A stretch of 64,000 bases of DNA, taken from Isochrysis galbana. Its lineage: Eukaryota; Haptophyta; Isochrysidales; Isochrysidaceae. The translations under genes were made by a program, and so were the position numbers. The notes under the pieces are model-generated. The model ran no database searches, was not told the DNA's origin, and was given only the letters and a program-made list of their open reading frames with translations. This document shows, in pieces, positions 33,193 to 44,034 of this stretch (the stretch's first letter is position 1; each line of letters opens with the position of its first letter). Where the stretch lies: the NCBI GenBank assembly GCA_018136815.1, contig CM030936.1:6906382-6970381 (forward strand). Direction: 5' to 3'.

Positions 33193-34180
33193 ACAAAGTG
33201 GAATTTGACAACGACACCTTCCACGCACGTGCCGGTCATTGAAAAGACTCTGAGCAGACTCACAATTCTCGCTAGAGGCCTCGTACCCCCGGATAGACCC
33301 TCGGCCGCACGCACCCCAGATGGGACAATAGGCTTCTAATAGGTTCTATTAAGAGGTCAAGAGGTCTACCAGACCTGTTACCTGTTAATAGGTAATAGGT
33401 AAAAAAAAACTATCTAATATTCTCGCCTCGCGCGTGGCTATAGGTACCGCTATCGTAGCCACGCCCAGATCATCTCAGATCCCTTCCTCTCCCTAGTAAC
33501 TAAGCTCAGAAGTCAGAAACCAATCGTATTCATATAATTATAATAAATCTTACTGATAGATCTATAATATTATTAAAATGAGTTTTATTTTGACCTGTTA
33601 CGGACCTATTGCGACCTGTTAATATGTCCTCTTAATAGGAAGAGGCCCCCAAAACCTGTTGACCTTGTACCTGTTGTCCCATCCGGGGCACGCACCAATA
33701 ACGCCTCCCAAGGGAGAAAACCTAAACTCAAGTCCCCGCGGGAGCTTTGCGCCCCCGTCTTTACGATCAACGACAAAGGCGCGCTAACGTTGGGCACAAA
33801 CCTGTCCGCGGTAGCGCAAGCGCTCCGCATAGTGGATAGACTCGCCTAACCGCGCACAAAACAAAGCCGCGACTCACTCGCCCGCCTTCCTGACCTCCGC
33901 CCTCAGACTCTCAGACTCCCCGCGATTCAACCGCCCACCCCACTGACACAACAAGGGAACATGGAAACCGATAGCCCGATGGCGCAGGAGGAAGGAGAGG
34001 ACATCCTATCGGGGATCGGAACACACCGTCTGCTACAAGGAACCCCAAACACCCAGCCCCTAGGTAGCGCACGAGGGACGAGCCGCAAGGCAGGTGGGGG
34101 GAGGATGAGAGTGGCGGGCGTGGAAGCACAATAAAGGTGCGGAGTCGCGCGCGCGGCGAGAATATTAAGAAGTTTTTTTT
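33193..34180 (+). mobile_element. LINE E: 3' end, interrupted by a MITE
   Basis: The plus strand encodes the LINE ORF2 C-terminus: STHVPVIEKTLSRLTILARG (compare VPVIERVLNRFTALVRG in LINE D). After the MITE it continues ASQGRKPKLKSPRELCAPVF and TLGTNLSAVAQALRIVDRLA with a stop near 33849. A 3' UTR follows and ends at 34180 in GCGAGAATATTAAGAAG plus T8. The tail is poly(T) on the sense strand. Confidence 0.85.
33316..33687. mobile_element. AT-rich MITE with 9-bp target duplication (MULE-like)
   Basis: A 372-bp AT-rich insert splits the LINE E reading frame. It is flanked by GCACGCACC on both sides (33307-33315 and 33688-33696). Its ends are imperfect inverted repeats: CCAGATGGGACAATAGG against the complement of the right end, CCGGATGGGACAACAGG. 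A 9-bp duplication is typical of Mutator-like elements. It has no coding capacity. Confidence 0.75.
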
Positions 34181-34507
34181 CTGCATCCATAAGAGCTGCC
34201 ATACAATTTGAACGTGCGAGCGTGAGAAAGTAGCGGCACAAGATGTTGGATGCAGGATAATGTGACCCTCCGTAATCCTCGTCCCTCCCCACAACTACTT
34301 CCTAAGTGCGCAGATCGAGCCTTCCTTCCAGGACTCCGTAGCAGCGTAGGTAGTACCGCTCGCTCGGATGCACTTTGGCAAATGAACGATGCCGCTGCGA
34401 AGCGTCGAGCGCGGCAGCGTACAGCGACGATGGCGACACGGACAGGAAGTTGCCGTCTCCGCCTCCACAACCAGGAACGCGCTCGCAACTAGCCGCTCGC
34501 ATGCTGA
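34181..34507. other. 3' flank of UBA1
   Basis: The interval between the LINE E tail and the UBA1 stop codon presumably includes the UBA1 3' UTR. No canonical AATAAA is evident on the minus strand. Confidence 0.5.
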
Positions 34508-37500
34508 TCATGCATAGCTTCGGTAGAGAATCATGGGCACCTCGACGTCCTCCTCGAGAGTTTCGTCGTAGCAACTCGCCTGGAGCTGGATCCATCGTGA
34601 AGCGCCATCGGGTACTTGCCCCGAGAGCTCCGCCGCAATGGTCCCAACTAGCATGGGCATCCACCGGCTCTGCGCGGCCGGAGGTGAAAGCGAGGAGTAG
34701 ATTGTCATGCCGCCAAGGGAGAGGAATGACACCTCCCGGTGGAATCTCTCCTCGAGCTCATCGACAAGGGAGGAGAGTGGTAGCTCCGCGCCCCTGTCAA
34801 TCTGTGGGCAGGCGTGGGCAGTCGGTCGGGCAGTCCGCACTAGCAAGCAAGGTACAACGGCAGAGAGTGCAGCGCATGGGCGTATGGGATCCGTCCGCAA
34901 GACCCTCACCTCCACTCGATCCCACTCCGTCCAGACCTCCGCATTAACCTGGCCATCGATTGCTTGCAGGGTGTACTGTGCGGGAGGCTCGGGCTCGGAC
35001 TCGGCGAGAAGCGGTAGCGCGAGGTTCAGATAGGCGTTGCGGTAGGCGCCGAGCGCCTTCTCCGCAGACATGGCTTGGCCTCCGTTGACCTCGGAATTGG
35101 AGCGGGCTCCTTCCAAGGCGCCAAGCGTGGCGAGCTTGAGGAGCTCTACGCCGATGAGGCCGACGGCGGCGGCAGTTGCGGTGGCGATGGCCGGGACAAT
35201 CTTGCCCGCGACGAGCTTGGTCTTATGCCGGTCGGCGATGGGGATGCCATAGTTTGTTGCCCGCAGGTTGGATGCGGCGGTGATGAAGTCGATGTGCCCG
35301 TTGGCATCGTCATCCTTCTCAAATGTCTCTTCCTGCGCCGCAAATGCGGCCGCAAGGCGCTCGTTGCGATCCTGCCCTGAAGACGTGCCGTCAACGGCGG
35401 CCGCGGCCGCGGCGTCGATGGCCTCGAGCAGCTGCCAGAGAGAATGATCGCTGCTTGGAGCGTCGCGATCTACTGCGGCGGAGCCGGACACGTCCGCAGC
35501 CTGCAGTGCCGGCAACCCGAGCGTTCGCGCCTTGAGGCGGGAGGCGGCCAGCACGAAATCCATGTGTGCTGGTATGGATGCGTCGAAAGGCGTCGGCTTG
35601 GGCATGAGGCGGGTGCCTGCGTGAGGGAGCGTAGCGCAGATGGGATCATGGGCGCGGCGAGGGAGACGTGTGCGCGTGTCGATGCGGTGCGCAGTGCAGC
35701 CTCGGTGTGTGGGGTGGCCGTTCGCGCTGCTAGGGTTCGCAGCGTCCCTCCTGGCCAGCGGGCAGGGTGGCATATTCACGCACCTGACCAGAATGGGGCT
35801 CCCGTCTCGCTCACTTTGTCCGGCGGGTTGAGGACGAGCAGATCGCGAATGGACGCGTCAAACATCCTATTGAACAAGCGCACCGCCCAGGCGACGCAGC
35901 CCGCGGCATCACGTGGGCGCCTGGCTGTAGCCTCGTAGACGGCGCGAATACTGGACTCGGGCCCGCCGGCCTCTTCATCGTCACCGTCACCCTCGTCCTG
36001 GGCAGTGGCAGCTCGCTGGTGAGTGCCGCCTGTCAACTGGGCGCGGAGCGCGTCGGGTGCCGCAAGCCACGTGTTGATCGCGCGCGGCGCCTGCCGAAAC
36101 TCTCCCTCGAACAAGTCACGCGCCCACTGCACGCAGTGCTCGACGACGTAAGGAAATGTCTTCAACGTGCAGACGGGGATGGAGTCGTCGGGCGGGTCCA
36201 CCGAGGAGCCGTAAGAGGCAGAAAGCCCAGGCAGGATCACCTACTTGCCCAGGGGGTGAGCACAGCGTGCTGGACGCCACGTGGCACAGCGACGCCGGGG
36301 CAACTGCTCATGCCAGGGCGAGGGCAAGAGAGCACACGAAGGAAGAGGCTGCGCACCTGCGTGTTGGCTTTGGTGCCCGATGTGCCCGACTCGAGAAGAG
36401 GCTTCCTGCGGAAGGCGCAGGTCAAGGCCAGGCGGGCTGACCAACGCGCCGCAGCTCGTGGGTACGCCAACAGCGGCACGCGCTCCGTGGCTCGGGGCAC
36501 GCCGCTTGGCGTGCGCCTCACCTGTGGAGCACACACATGCGATCGACGAACAGTCGAGCGTCCACATTGTCGAGCGCGTTGATGGTGGCGTCCAGGCTTC
36601 CCCAGAAAGACTCGTCGAACGGCTTGCGCCCATCTGAGGCTCCGACGCGAGCCTCGTGCGCGACGACTCGGAATGCTGGGTTCATCTCGACGCACCTGTG
36701 TCGGGACGGACGAGGCGAGCGGCATGATGCAGCACAGAGAGGCGGGCTCGGATGCGGCGGGAAGTTGGCGCCCGACGGCGCGACGGCCGCCTTGCACCCT
36801 GGCGATGGGGCGTGTCAATCGCGGTATTCCATGCCTGCGCGAGGGGCACGGGGACGGCTCTCACTTCTCAGCTGCGCACGACGACTTGGCCTTCCCGACG
36901 TCGCCTGGCCGAAACAAAAACTGTCGATTCAGGTTGGAGCGCTCGATCGAGTCCATGTCGGTGACGTGCACGCAGCCACCGTCGGTCGCTGCGCCGAGGA
37001 GTGCCAGCTGCTTGAGCCACTCGCAGCCCAGGGCGCCGGCTCCGACGACGAAATACTTGCCCTTGCGAAGCCGGCTCAGCGCCGCATCGCCGATAACGGC
37101 GCGGGTGCCATCATAGCGGTCGTTGCGCGGCGCGCAGTCGGCCTCGGTGGGCCGGCAGGCGGGCAGTGCTTCCGCCGCATCCCAGTAGAGGAACTGACGA
37201 AGTGGAGTGAACTTGGATGTGGCGGCCTTGAGTACTTCCTGAGCCGCAAATCCGCCGATGAACGACGAGACCGGACTGAGCGTGCCTGGAAGAGGGTCGA
37301 GGCGAGGAGCGAGTGAGGGCGGCGCAGGGGCGCGGGCCACCCGACGAGGAGGCGGGCGGCGAGCACGCACCCGCAGAGGTGGCGCCAAAGTCACGCAGCA
37401 GTTGTTCGTCAATCCTGTCCTCGGGGACGATCCGCGACGCGCGCACCGCTGTCAGGAGCGCCTCGCCGCGCGCCGGCGAGGCAGGAGGCGCATCAGGCGG

Positions 37501-38806
37501 TATCGCGTGCGCGCAGCAGAAGGCGGCATGCAGATTTAGGGAGCGCCAGCGGGACCGCCCGCCCACTTCGTGCATCAGGCGGAGCAGGGATTTGGTCGGT
37601 GCCTCGGTGATTTCGTGGAGGGGCGAGAAGCGGAGAAGCGACGGCTGCTTCACCTGCACCACGCGGCCCCCGCCGGTGAAGCGCCCCGCCCCTGGCTCGC
37701 CGGCCACGCCCTCGCCGCCGATACCGACAAAGCTGAAGGTGTGCCTGCCCGTGACCTTAACGGCGAAGAGGCGATCGTCGCCGCAGAGCGCGCTCATGCC
37801 ACCCAACTCCTCGAAGCGCACCACGTCGCCATCCTGCAGGCCGTGGGGCTGCTCCGGAACCGTCGTCGCTGATCTGCGCGCACCGCCGCCGGCAAGTCGA
37901 GGGTGGGGAGGGGGGTGGGAAGACGAGTGAGGCGCCGAGCGAGGGTGTAGACGCAGCGCCGGGCGGCGCTTGGAAGCCATACAGCTCTGCGCACGGGCCG
38001 CCGCGTGCGCCTCACCCTGTGGCACCGCCCTCGACGTGTTCGAGGAGCGCGCTGCGCGGCGGCTCGCCGTCAGCGTCGGCGACCTCAAATTCTTCACCAA
38101 AGTCGCAGAACACACCGCCGAAGAGCCCGCGCGACCAGCAGGCCACCAACTTGACCCCGGCGGTGCGCACGGCCACGGAGAGCCGCAGCAGCGCTGGGTA
38201 GTCCATGTCGCACGCGACGACCACCGTGTACTTTCGCAGGGCATCTGCTCGCGCCCACCACTCGCGGGCGGCCAACCCCTCTCCCTTGCCGGTGCCCTCG
38301 CCCCTTCCGCCCAATCCTTTCACACTTCCTTCTCCCTCCACTAACCCCCCCCCCCCTTCCCCCCCCCCTCCCTTCCCTCCTCCCTCTTCCCTTCCTCTCT
38401 CCACTCCTCCCTCCTCCCCTCCCTCCCCTCCTCCCTTCTCCCCTCCCTCCTCTCCCTCCTCCTTCGGCACGAGCTCGACTTGCACGTACTCGTTGAGAAG
38501 CGCGAGACGTTGGGCGGCTCCTTCGTCTCTCCTCCTCCCTACCCCTTCCTCACGCGCCAGCCACGAGGAGGAGAGCTCTGAGAGCTGGAGAGAAGCCCCA
38601 TCACTCACATGAAGGCCGCGGGGCCCCGCGAGAGCGAGAGCCTTTGCCAGTTCTGCTCCTAGGCCAGACAGGCCGAGAAGGAGCACAGTCGCACGAGACA
38701 ACGAACGCTGTGCCGCATGTCCCATCACGTACAGCTGGCGAGAGTAGAGGCCCTCGTCCACATCTCCCGACGACCCGCCGCGCAGTCGACGTGACGCGAC
38801 CCCCAT
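34508..38806 (-). CDS. UBA1: Ubiquitin-activating enzyme E1
   Basis: Eight exons: 38806-38016, 37873-37371, 37285-36865, 36695-36522, 36405-36357, 36240-35784, 35616-34910 and 34801-34508. All seven introns (85-169 bp) are GT-AG and the joined length is 3396 nt, 1131 residues. E1 adenylates ubiquitin with ATP, forms a thioester on its catalytic Cys and passes ubiquitin to E2s. Visible are the inactive adenylation half ([26 protein letters not shown]), the active one ([11 protein letters not shown] at about 511-521; [17 protein letters not shown] at 541-557), and [17 protein letters not shown]. The catalytic Cys is Cys670 in [12 protein letters not shown], followed by [14 protein letters not shown] and the C-terminal ubiquitin-fold domain ending [15 protein letters not shown]. 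Residues about 115-178 are a Gly/Glu-rich insert not found in ordinary E1s. The length is otherwise typical. SUMO/NEDD8 E1s are excluded by the single-chain architecture; UBA6 or UBA7 orthology is less likely outside animals. Confidence 0.97.
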
Positions 38807-38879
38807 CGCGCTCCTTTTCTTTACTTCCTAGAGTTTGGTAGACGGCGGAGAACTTCAGGTACTCCATACTAAGGGCGCA

Positions 38880-38930
38880 CCATTAAAGAGGGAGAGAGAG
38901 AGGGAGAGAGAGAGAGAGAGAAACAGATAG
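38880..38930 (-). promoter_or_regulatory. GA/CT tract upstream of UBA1
   Basis: A GA-rich tract on the plus strand (CT on the gene's strand) begins about 80 bp upstream of the UBA1 ATG. Similar tracts precede the ankyrin and membrane-protein genes. A promoter role is inferred from position only. Confidence 0.35.
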
Positions 38931-39189
38931 AGTCGTTTTGCTTCTTGACATAGAAAGATCGTGGTGGGTGAAGAAAGGAGAAAGTACTATACAAGATACT
39001 CCTGAGTTGTTAGATTTTGTCGCCAAATTCACTCGAGTCTAACGACGGAACGACGGACGACTATGTTTGTACCCCTGGTTTATGAGCTTACGTGATTTAA
39101 TAATTAATTGAACGCATACTGTCGACTTCGACATGCACATCACCCTTGCGCGCCTTTGGCCAAGGCCTCGAGCCCCAACGGGTCAAGTT
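38931..39189. other. Intergenic
   Basis: No supported feature between the UBA1 5' flank and the broken 3' side of LINE C. Confidence 0.4.
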
Positions 39190-39261
39190 AGCAGGCGTTT
39201 AGGCCAAGATCATCATGTGCCGCAGACGACAGTGTGTCGCATCCGCGATCGACTTCCGACC

Positions 39262-40079
39262 TTAACCCTAGTAGAGCCGTAGTCCGTAGTCCTCCAGGAG
39301 GACGCTCAGAAAGTCTCGAGTACTTATGGCTATATTTGGAGACCCTATGGGCCTTGGGAGGGCCCTAGGGGGCCTCCGGATCGGAAATAGGGCCCCTCCT
39401 AGGCCTGGGTAGATATCCCAATCATGAATTCTTCAACTATGCTTGCTTTTAGCTAGAACGTTGCCACGAAAAGTTGGCGCGAGCCCCCGTTTCCCTCCTG
39501 CATTCCTCTCCCCCCCTCCCCCGCCCTTTCCCCCCTCGGGTCCTCTCTGTGACGAAACTACACCCCCTCCCTTTTTCACCTCTCAGCCTCGTTCTTTTCT
39601 GCATGCACAGCCCCCCCCCCCCTCCGCTTGACCCCTTTCACCCCCCTCCCGCGAACTCCCACCGGCGCAGCCCCCCCCCCGCCCCCCCCCCCCCCTCCCC
39701 TCCCCTGCCATGCCGGCCTCAGCTTGTGGCACGCAAACAGCCCACACGCTCCCTCCCTCTCGACGTACGGTGACGCAGCCGAGGCCTCGAGACTTGACCC
39801 CCTCAGAAGTAAGGGTGGAGAAGGTGAGCAGGGTGCGAGGAGCTAGGGTGACGAAGGCAATCGTGATGTACCAGCCCCCGAACCGCCAGCCGAAGATCAT
39901 GGACAGGAACGCGACGAAGGTCGAAGGAACGAGGCATTCAAGGCGGCCAAGCAGTGTGGCAAAGAAGGAAGGTAAGCGCAACATTACGTAGGTGAAGTGG
40001 GCAGATGAGTACGATCAGTTCGATCCCCATCTGTTTCGCTCACCTCTACCTCGCGAGGACGCTCGATTCTAGCAGGGGG
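39262..40079. mobile_element. 818-bp insertion with 28-bp flanking direct repeat
   Basis: Identical 28-bp sequences (starting GTGTCGCATCCGCGATCG) occur at 39234-39261 and 40080-40107, and LINE C ORF2 continues on the far side. The insert has C/G homopolymers (39610-39705). On its minus strand it has a frame starting MLRLPSFFATLLGRLECLVP with hydrophobic FVAFLSMIFGWRFGGWYITI, which reads like a fragment of a cellular membrane protein. The duplication is longer than for most known transposons. It could be an unusual retrocopy or a tandem duplication followed by divergence. Confidence 0.55.
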
Positions 40080-41029
40080 GTGTCGCATCCGCGATCGACT
40101 TCCGACCGTAGGCGTCTTCGAGCCCAGTCGTTCTTGTTGCCGCGGAGTTTTACTCGTAATTTGTAGAACTCTTCATTCGTAACTCGCCCCTCGCTCCTTG
40201 CCGTTGCGCCCCTTTGTGGCCTGTCTCGCTCCTGTTTCGCTCCTTTGCACCTTGGCCGTCTAGGCGGGGCTATTGCGAACGTCGCAACCACCGGGTGGTG
40301 ATCCGATGCCGCCATGCCCGTGAATAGTTTGAGGTCTATGTATGCTTTATACCATCTCCACGTGGAGTAGTATTCCGCCGCGTATACGCGGTCTATCCTA
40401 GTGTAGGTCTGGTGCCCGCATCTCGTGTATTGGCCTTTAAGGCTCGGATTGACTAACAATTGAATGTCCGTGAGGCCGTGCGTGGCGAGCGCCCTCGCAA
40501 GGGCTCTGCCTCCCGAATTCGCGTAAGGGGCCGCCCCCGCGCTAGCCCTGGTATCTCTATTAACGTTCTCTACGCAATTAAAGTCGCCCGCTAAGATAGT
40601 GTGGGGAGGTATTTCTGACGCCGCGTGCAGTAGTTTAATTTCGTCTTTTCGTTTATTTGGTTGTGCGTTAAGATATATGGATGAGAATGCTACCGTTTCA
40701 TGTCCGATTCTAGCTTTAACTACTATCAGCCTCCCCGGGATTACTGTCGACCAAGATTCTACTACCACATCGCTCCTGTCCTTTCTTATAGCTACCGCCA
40801 CTCCGCAACCGGGGTCGCCCCTAGACGCGGGAGATTGAAACCAGTCCCAACCCAGGGACCGGGCCAAATTGCGCACCCTTAGATGCCAGCCGTCGTTATA
40901 GTGATGCAATTCTTGCGCGTAAAGAACGTGGATCCCTCCTAGTCTCGCTTGCGCTAAAGTCGATGCTAGTTTATGTTTTGCTCCATTCAAATTGTATGTC
41001 GCAATCTTAAGATCTCTATTATTCACCAT
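40080..41029 (-). CDS. LINE C ORF2: apurinic-type endonuclease domain (truncated)
   Basis: Starts ATG 41029, 11 nt before the ORF1 stop, in a different frame (the shared text is ATGGTGAATAA). The product opens with LKIATYNLNGAKHKL (the metal-binding Asn) and continues VLYAQELHHYNDGWHLR (catalytic Glu), GCGVAVAIRKD, TILAGDFNCVENVNRDTRAS (GDFN), TRIDRVYAAEYY and MAASDHHPVVATF (SDH). These are the ordered motifs of the exonuclease-endonuclease-phosphatase family used by LINEs to nick target DNA. It ends at the junction near 40080, well before any RT. The next codons within the insert are read-through. Confidence 0.9.
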
Positions 41030-42677
41030 GACGGTATAGGCAACTTACTCCGTTCACGCAGTACCCTGGATAGGCCTTATTAGGTTTCAGATTGCACTTG
41101 ACCATACAATTTTGTTTACCCGTGGCGGGGTCCTTTACCCAACATCCGGGGATGTCATGGCTGGAAGAGCATTGGACGATTTGTCGCCCCTTCATGCGAT
41201 TATTTTTGCATTCGCCTGCCATGAATCGACGGCACGGTGCCGCCGCTCCAAGACCCATTAGGGCCCTGTAGTCCATGGCGTTGCTTACTTCGCGCTGGCG
41301 TTTGCGCTGCTCCGCTTTCGCTTTGTCTTGTTCGCACGTGCATTGGCGAAAGCGAAAGCTGACTTGATTTTTACGTAGATATGAGATAGCCCAGGGCTTA
41401 TCGTATCCTTTGCACCCGCCCGGGGCGCCGTGAATGGCAATGTCGCCGTCCGGTGTTACGCATTCCACCGATGAGCGGACCGCGTAGTCCAGATTGAAGT
41501 TTTCCCCGTCTTCGAGGGTCACGTGGAAGGTCCGGGGAAAGCGATGGCCCAGGGCGGTGGTGTCTGTGTATACGTAGAAGTGCCAAATTGGACGTTTACC
41601 TGCTTCTACTTTAGTGATCCCTTCGAGCGTGGTCTTGACTCGCTGTTGATTGCCCCTAAGGACATGGAAGCCTTCACGCTCCAATGCGCTAGCCAAATGC
41701 CGAGTTTTAGTTTTGTATGCCTTAATCGGGTCGAAAATGCGAAACACGATGTATGTGGCGACCTCTTTGAGAGAGGACCTGATGGCGCTAGATTTGCGGG
41801 GAGCTGAGTCGGCTATCGTGCCATAGGTGACTCCAAACTCATGCGGGACTCCCGAGAGTACCGTTTGAAGTTTGTCGCCATAAGCGGCCTTGAATTGGTC
41901 GTGAGCATCGTCATCGACGTAGAAAATCCATGGGCCCTTTCGGCCCTTGTCCATCCCGTCTGGCGTGGCATCTAGGCCCTCTAGCCTAGAGAGAAGAAAC
42001 TTCATGAACGTGGCTACATCCTCACTTTTAATGTCCTTTTTGTCTTCAGCTAGTTGCGCTAGCTGAATGAAAAAAGGTGTGTCTTCGGGTTCCTCTTCTT
42101 CATCCATTGGAGGGGGAGCGAGTTGGGTGGTGTTGGTAGGAGTCCCTTTGGGATCCGACTGTGGGTCGGCCCGCTTGCGCGACAGCTGTTGCGGTTGTTG
42201 TTGGGCTGGCTGCTTCAGAGCTTGTTGGGCTGGCTCCTTCAGTTTGAGTCCATGCGTGGCTTCTGCATACGACTTGGGCGCATGGGTTGCTGGTTGGTTG
42301 GTGGGAGCAAAGGCTCCAAGGATTGATTGTTGTGTCAAGTGCCCGCCCCCGAGGGGTGCACTGCCGGTAGGAGTTACCACCATGGGGGTGGCAGCAATGC
42401 TGCCACCCACCATGGGGTGTCCTTGATTGGGTGGCGAGACGGTGGAGCTGGGCGGCTGAGCCAGTTGCTGGCTCTGTTGCTCTGCAGGGAACAGGGCACG
42501 GCCTGTTCCCTGCTTCTGGGGCTGGTGAGGAGGCGATGGTGGCGGAGCCATGTCGACGTCGGTGTCTGGTGGGGCAGAGGCCTGCGAGCGCTTCGGCTCC
42601 GGCGGTTTGGGGCGGCCCCGTTGGGGCGTCGTGGCGGCAGGGGGCTGGGAGAGGGGAGCGGTCGGCGCGCGCTCCAT
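41019..42677 (-). CDS. LINE C ORF1: RNA-binding protein with CCCH-like zinc fingers
   Basis: 552 residues. The chosen start MERAPTAPLSQPPAATTPQR matches the ORF1 starts at 5592, 8036 and 11037; an in-frame Met 11 codons upstream (42710) is not shared. The N-terminal 200 residues are Pro/Gln-rich and disordered. A folded middle follows (KGPWIFYVDDDAHDQFKAAY, ATYIVFRIFDPIKAYKTKTR, then PGGCKGYDKPWAISYL). The C-terminus holds Cys/His clusters: PCRRFMAGECKNNRMKGRQ followed by CSSSHD, and YCVNGVSCLYRH (C-x5-C-x3-H). By analogy with other LINEs it would coat the element RNA. Its last codons overlap the ORF2 start by 11 nt. A diverged relative is found at 55250-58715. Confidence 0.8.
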   Translation of the reverse strand: MERAPTAPLSQPPAATTPQRGRPKPPEPKRSQASAPPDTDVDMAPPPSPPHQPQKQGTGRALFPAEQQSQQLAQPPSSTVSPPNQGHPMVGGSIAATPMVVTPTGSAPLGGGHLTQQSILGAFAPTNQPATHAPKSYAEATHGLKLKEPAQQALKQPAQQQPQQLSRKRADPQSDPKGTPTNTTQLAPPPMDEEEEPEDTPFFIQLAQLAEDKKDIKSEDVATFMKFLLSRLEGLDATPDGMDKGRKGPWIFYVDDDAHDQFKAAYGDKLQTVLSGVPHEFGVTYGTIADSAPRKSSAIRSSLKEVATYIVFRIFDPIKAYKTKTRHLASALEREGFHVLRGNQQRVKTTLEGITKVEAGKRPIWHFYVYTDTTALGHRFPRTFHVTLEDGENFNLDYAVRSSVECVTPDGDIAIHGAPGGCKGYDKPWAISYLRKNQVSFRFRQCTCEQDKAKAEQRKRQREVSNAMDYRALMGLGAAAPCRRFMAGECKNNRMKGRQIVQCSSSHDIPGCWVKDPATGKQNCMVKCNLKPNKAYPGYCVNGVSCLYRHGE

Positions 42678-43010
42678 CGCTAAAACCGTCGACCTGGACA
42701 TACGGAACATCAGCTAGGGTAGCTAAACCTCTTAGTAGAAACCACAGCGGATATCAATAACGATCCTACGACATATAAAGGAGGGAAGCCCGAGTTGAAG
42801 CTAGATCAAGGGACGATCCACGGTCTCCCGCCCCCTTCTCTCCAACTCCCGGCCGAAGCAGCGCGCGCGGCCTCCCTGGAACCAGCTTCCCCGCTAAAGA
42901 GGGAACTGGGGAAGGGGAAGGGGGTTGTTAGGGGTTAAGGTAGGGTAGTAGGGAGGTACATAAGCACACTGCACCAAGCCGCACGCGTAGCGGGGATTTT
43001 TAAGAAGATT

Positions 43011-43776
43011 TCTTTTTGTCTTGAGTGCGCGCTAGGCCCGTCTCTTTGCTCTTTGTCGCGCCGCGACCCATAAAAATGGTTAAAAACGGCTTGTGAATTT
43101 TTTTATCAGGTTCAGGTGGCCATAATTTGAGTAGGTGGTAGATGGCTGTTGATGCTCATAGAAGGCTTTTTGACTATTATTTGTTTATGGGGTACTCGCA
43201 GCAAAGTAAGAGGATAGAATATGCAGGCATGCGCATGCGCTAGATGGATGCGATGGGGACGTAGTAGGGGCGGCTTGTACAGCTCCCTCAATCTCATCAT
43301 TGTGGACCTCGGCGGAGTGATAAGCTCACCTCAATCTTGCCTGGGAACCCAACCGACGAGGTTCAAGAATACATGGGTCTGCGTGGAGCACGAATTGCTG
43401 GCGAAGCACGATTTTCGTGGAAGCGCCAAAGGCAGGTCGTGGCACGAGCCGCATAGGATTGAAAGCCCGTGGCGTATACATGTATGGCTAGCATGGACTG
43501 CATGGATTCATCAAAGGTCGCAGTTCCGCAGACCTCGAGGTCCCCGACAGCTTGCGCCCCGGAGTTGGAGCATATCGGTTTGCCCAATCTGCTCAATGTG
43601 GAGAAATATGTGGGAAGCCGTTGCTCAGAAAGGACATTGCATGCGCGGGGACTGAGGGTTGGGGGATCCTGCCGACTGGTGCCGTGCGAGACGACGTCGC
43701 ACATACTATACGGCATGACCCGACGTGCGGCATTCTGCGGTCCAGAAGACAAGGGTAGGTCTTGGGCACGTTCGTG
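43011..43776. other. Unassigned
   Basis: Open frames exist on both strands between 43363 and 43752 but none has a recognisable domain or coherent coding signal. This is the 3' side of the endosulfine-like gene. Confidence 0.4.
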
Positions 43777-44034
43777 TCAGAAGGCCTGCTCCCTGCCCCG
43801 CAACTGCCTCAGGTTGTGTCGTGCCTGCTCAAACTTGTCGGGGTGTACCTTGGCGCGCGCGAGCTTCATCGCGTGGTCGGCCGAGTCGAAGTGCCTCCGT
43901 ACGCGCTGCCGCTCGAGCAGGCAGTGAGCGAGGCTGCTGGCCCCGACCTCGGACTCGGAGAGAAGATCGTCACTCTTCATCGTAAATGCCGCAGTCGTGA
44001 GGGGATGCTCGAATGGCGACAGCTGCTTTGGCAT
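43777..44034 (-). CDS. Endosulfine-like small protein
   Basis: An 85-residue frame from ATG 44034 (MPKQLSPFEHPLTTAAFTMK) to TGA at 43777. Its core, CLLERQRVRRHFDSADHAMK followed by LARAK, aligns with the ARPP19/endosulfine signature (two basic helices, then K-Y-FDSGDY, then A-K-A). Family members, when phosphorylated on the Ser of FDSGDY by Greatwall kinase, inhibit PP2A-B55 and control mitotic entry or quiescence. Here the key Phe, Asp, Ser and second Asp are kept, but Gly and Tyr become Ala and His. The length is typical of the short members. An upstream in-frame extension to 44190 is Pro/Ser low complexity and is excluded. Assignment rests on one motif, so a chance resemblance is possible. 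Confidence 0.5.
   Translation of the reverse strand: MPKQLSPFEHPLTTAAFTMKSDDLLSESEVGASSLAHCLLERQRVRRHFDSADHAMKLARAKVHPDKFEQARHNLRQLRGREQAF

Larger units (their letters stand above)
39190..43010 (-). mobile_element. LINE C: leader, ORF1 and endonuclease of ORF2
   Basis: The minus strand reads from a 5' end near 43010 (AAATCTTCTTAAAAATCCCC) through a 300-bp leader, ORF1 (42677-41019) and ORF2 (from 41029). ORF2 keeps only its endonuclease domain: an 818-bp foreign segment interrupts it at 40079, and after that insert (below 39262) the frame continues for some 20 codons before a stop near 39190. The RT domain is absent, so the copy is 3'-incomplete. ORF1 is fully open, implying a relatively young copy. 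Confidence 0.85.
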
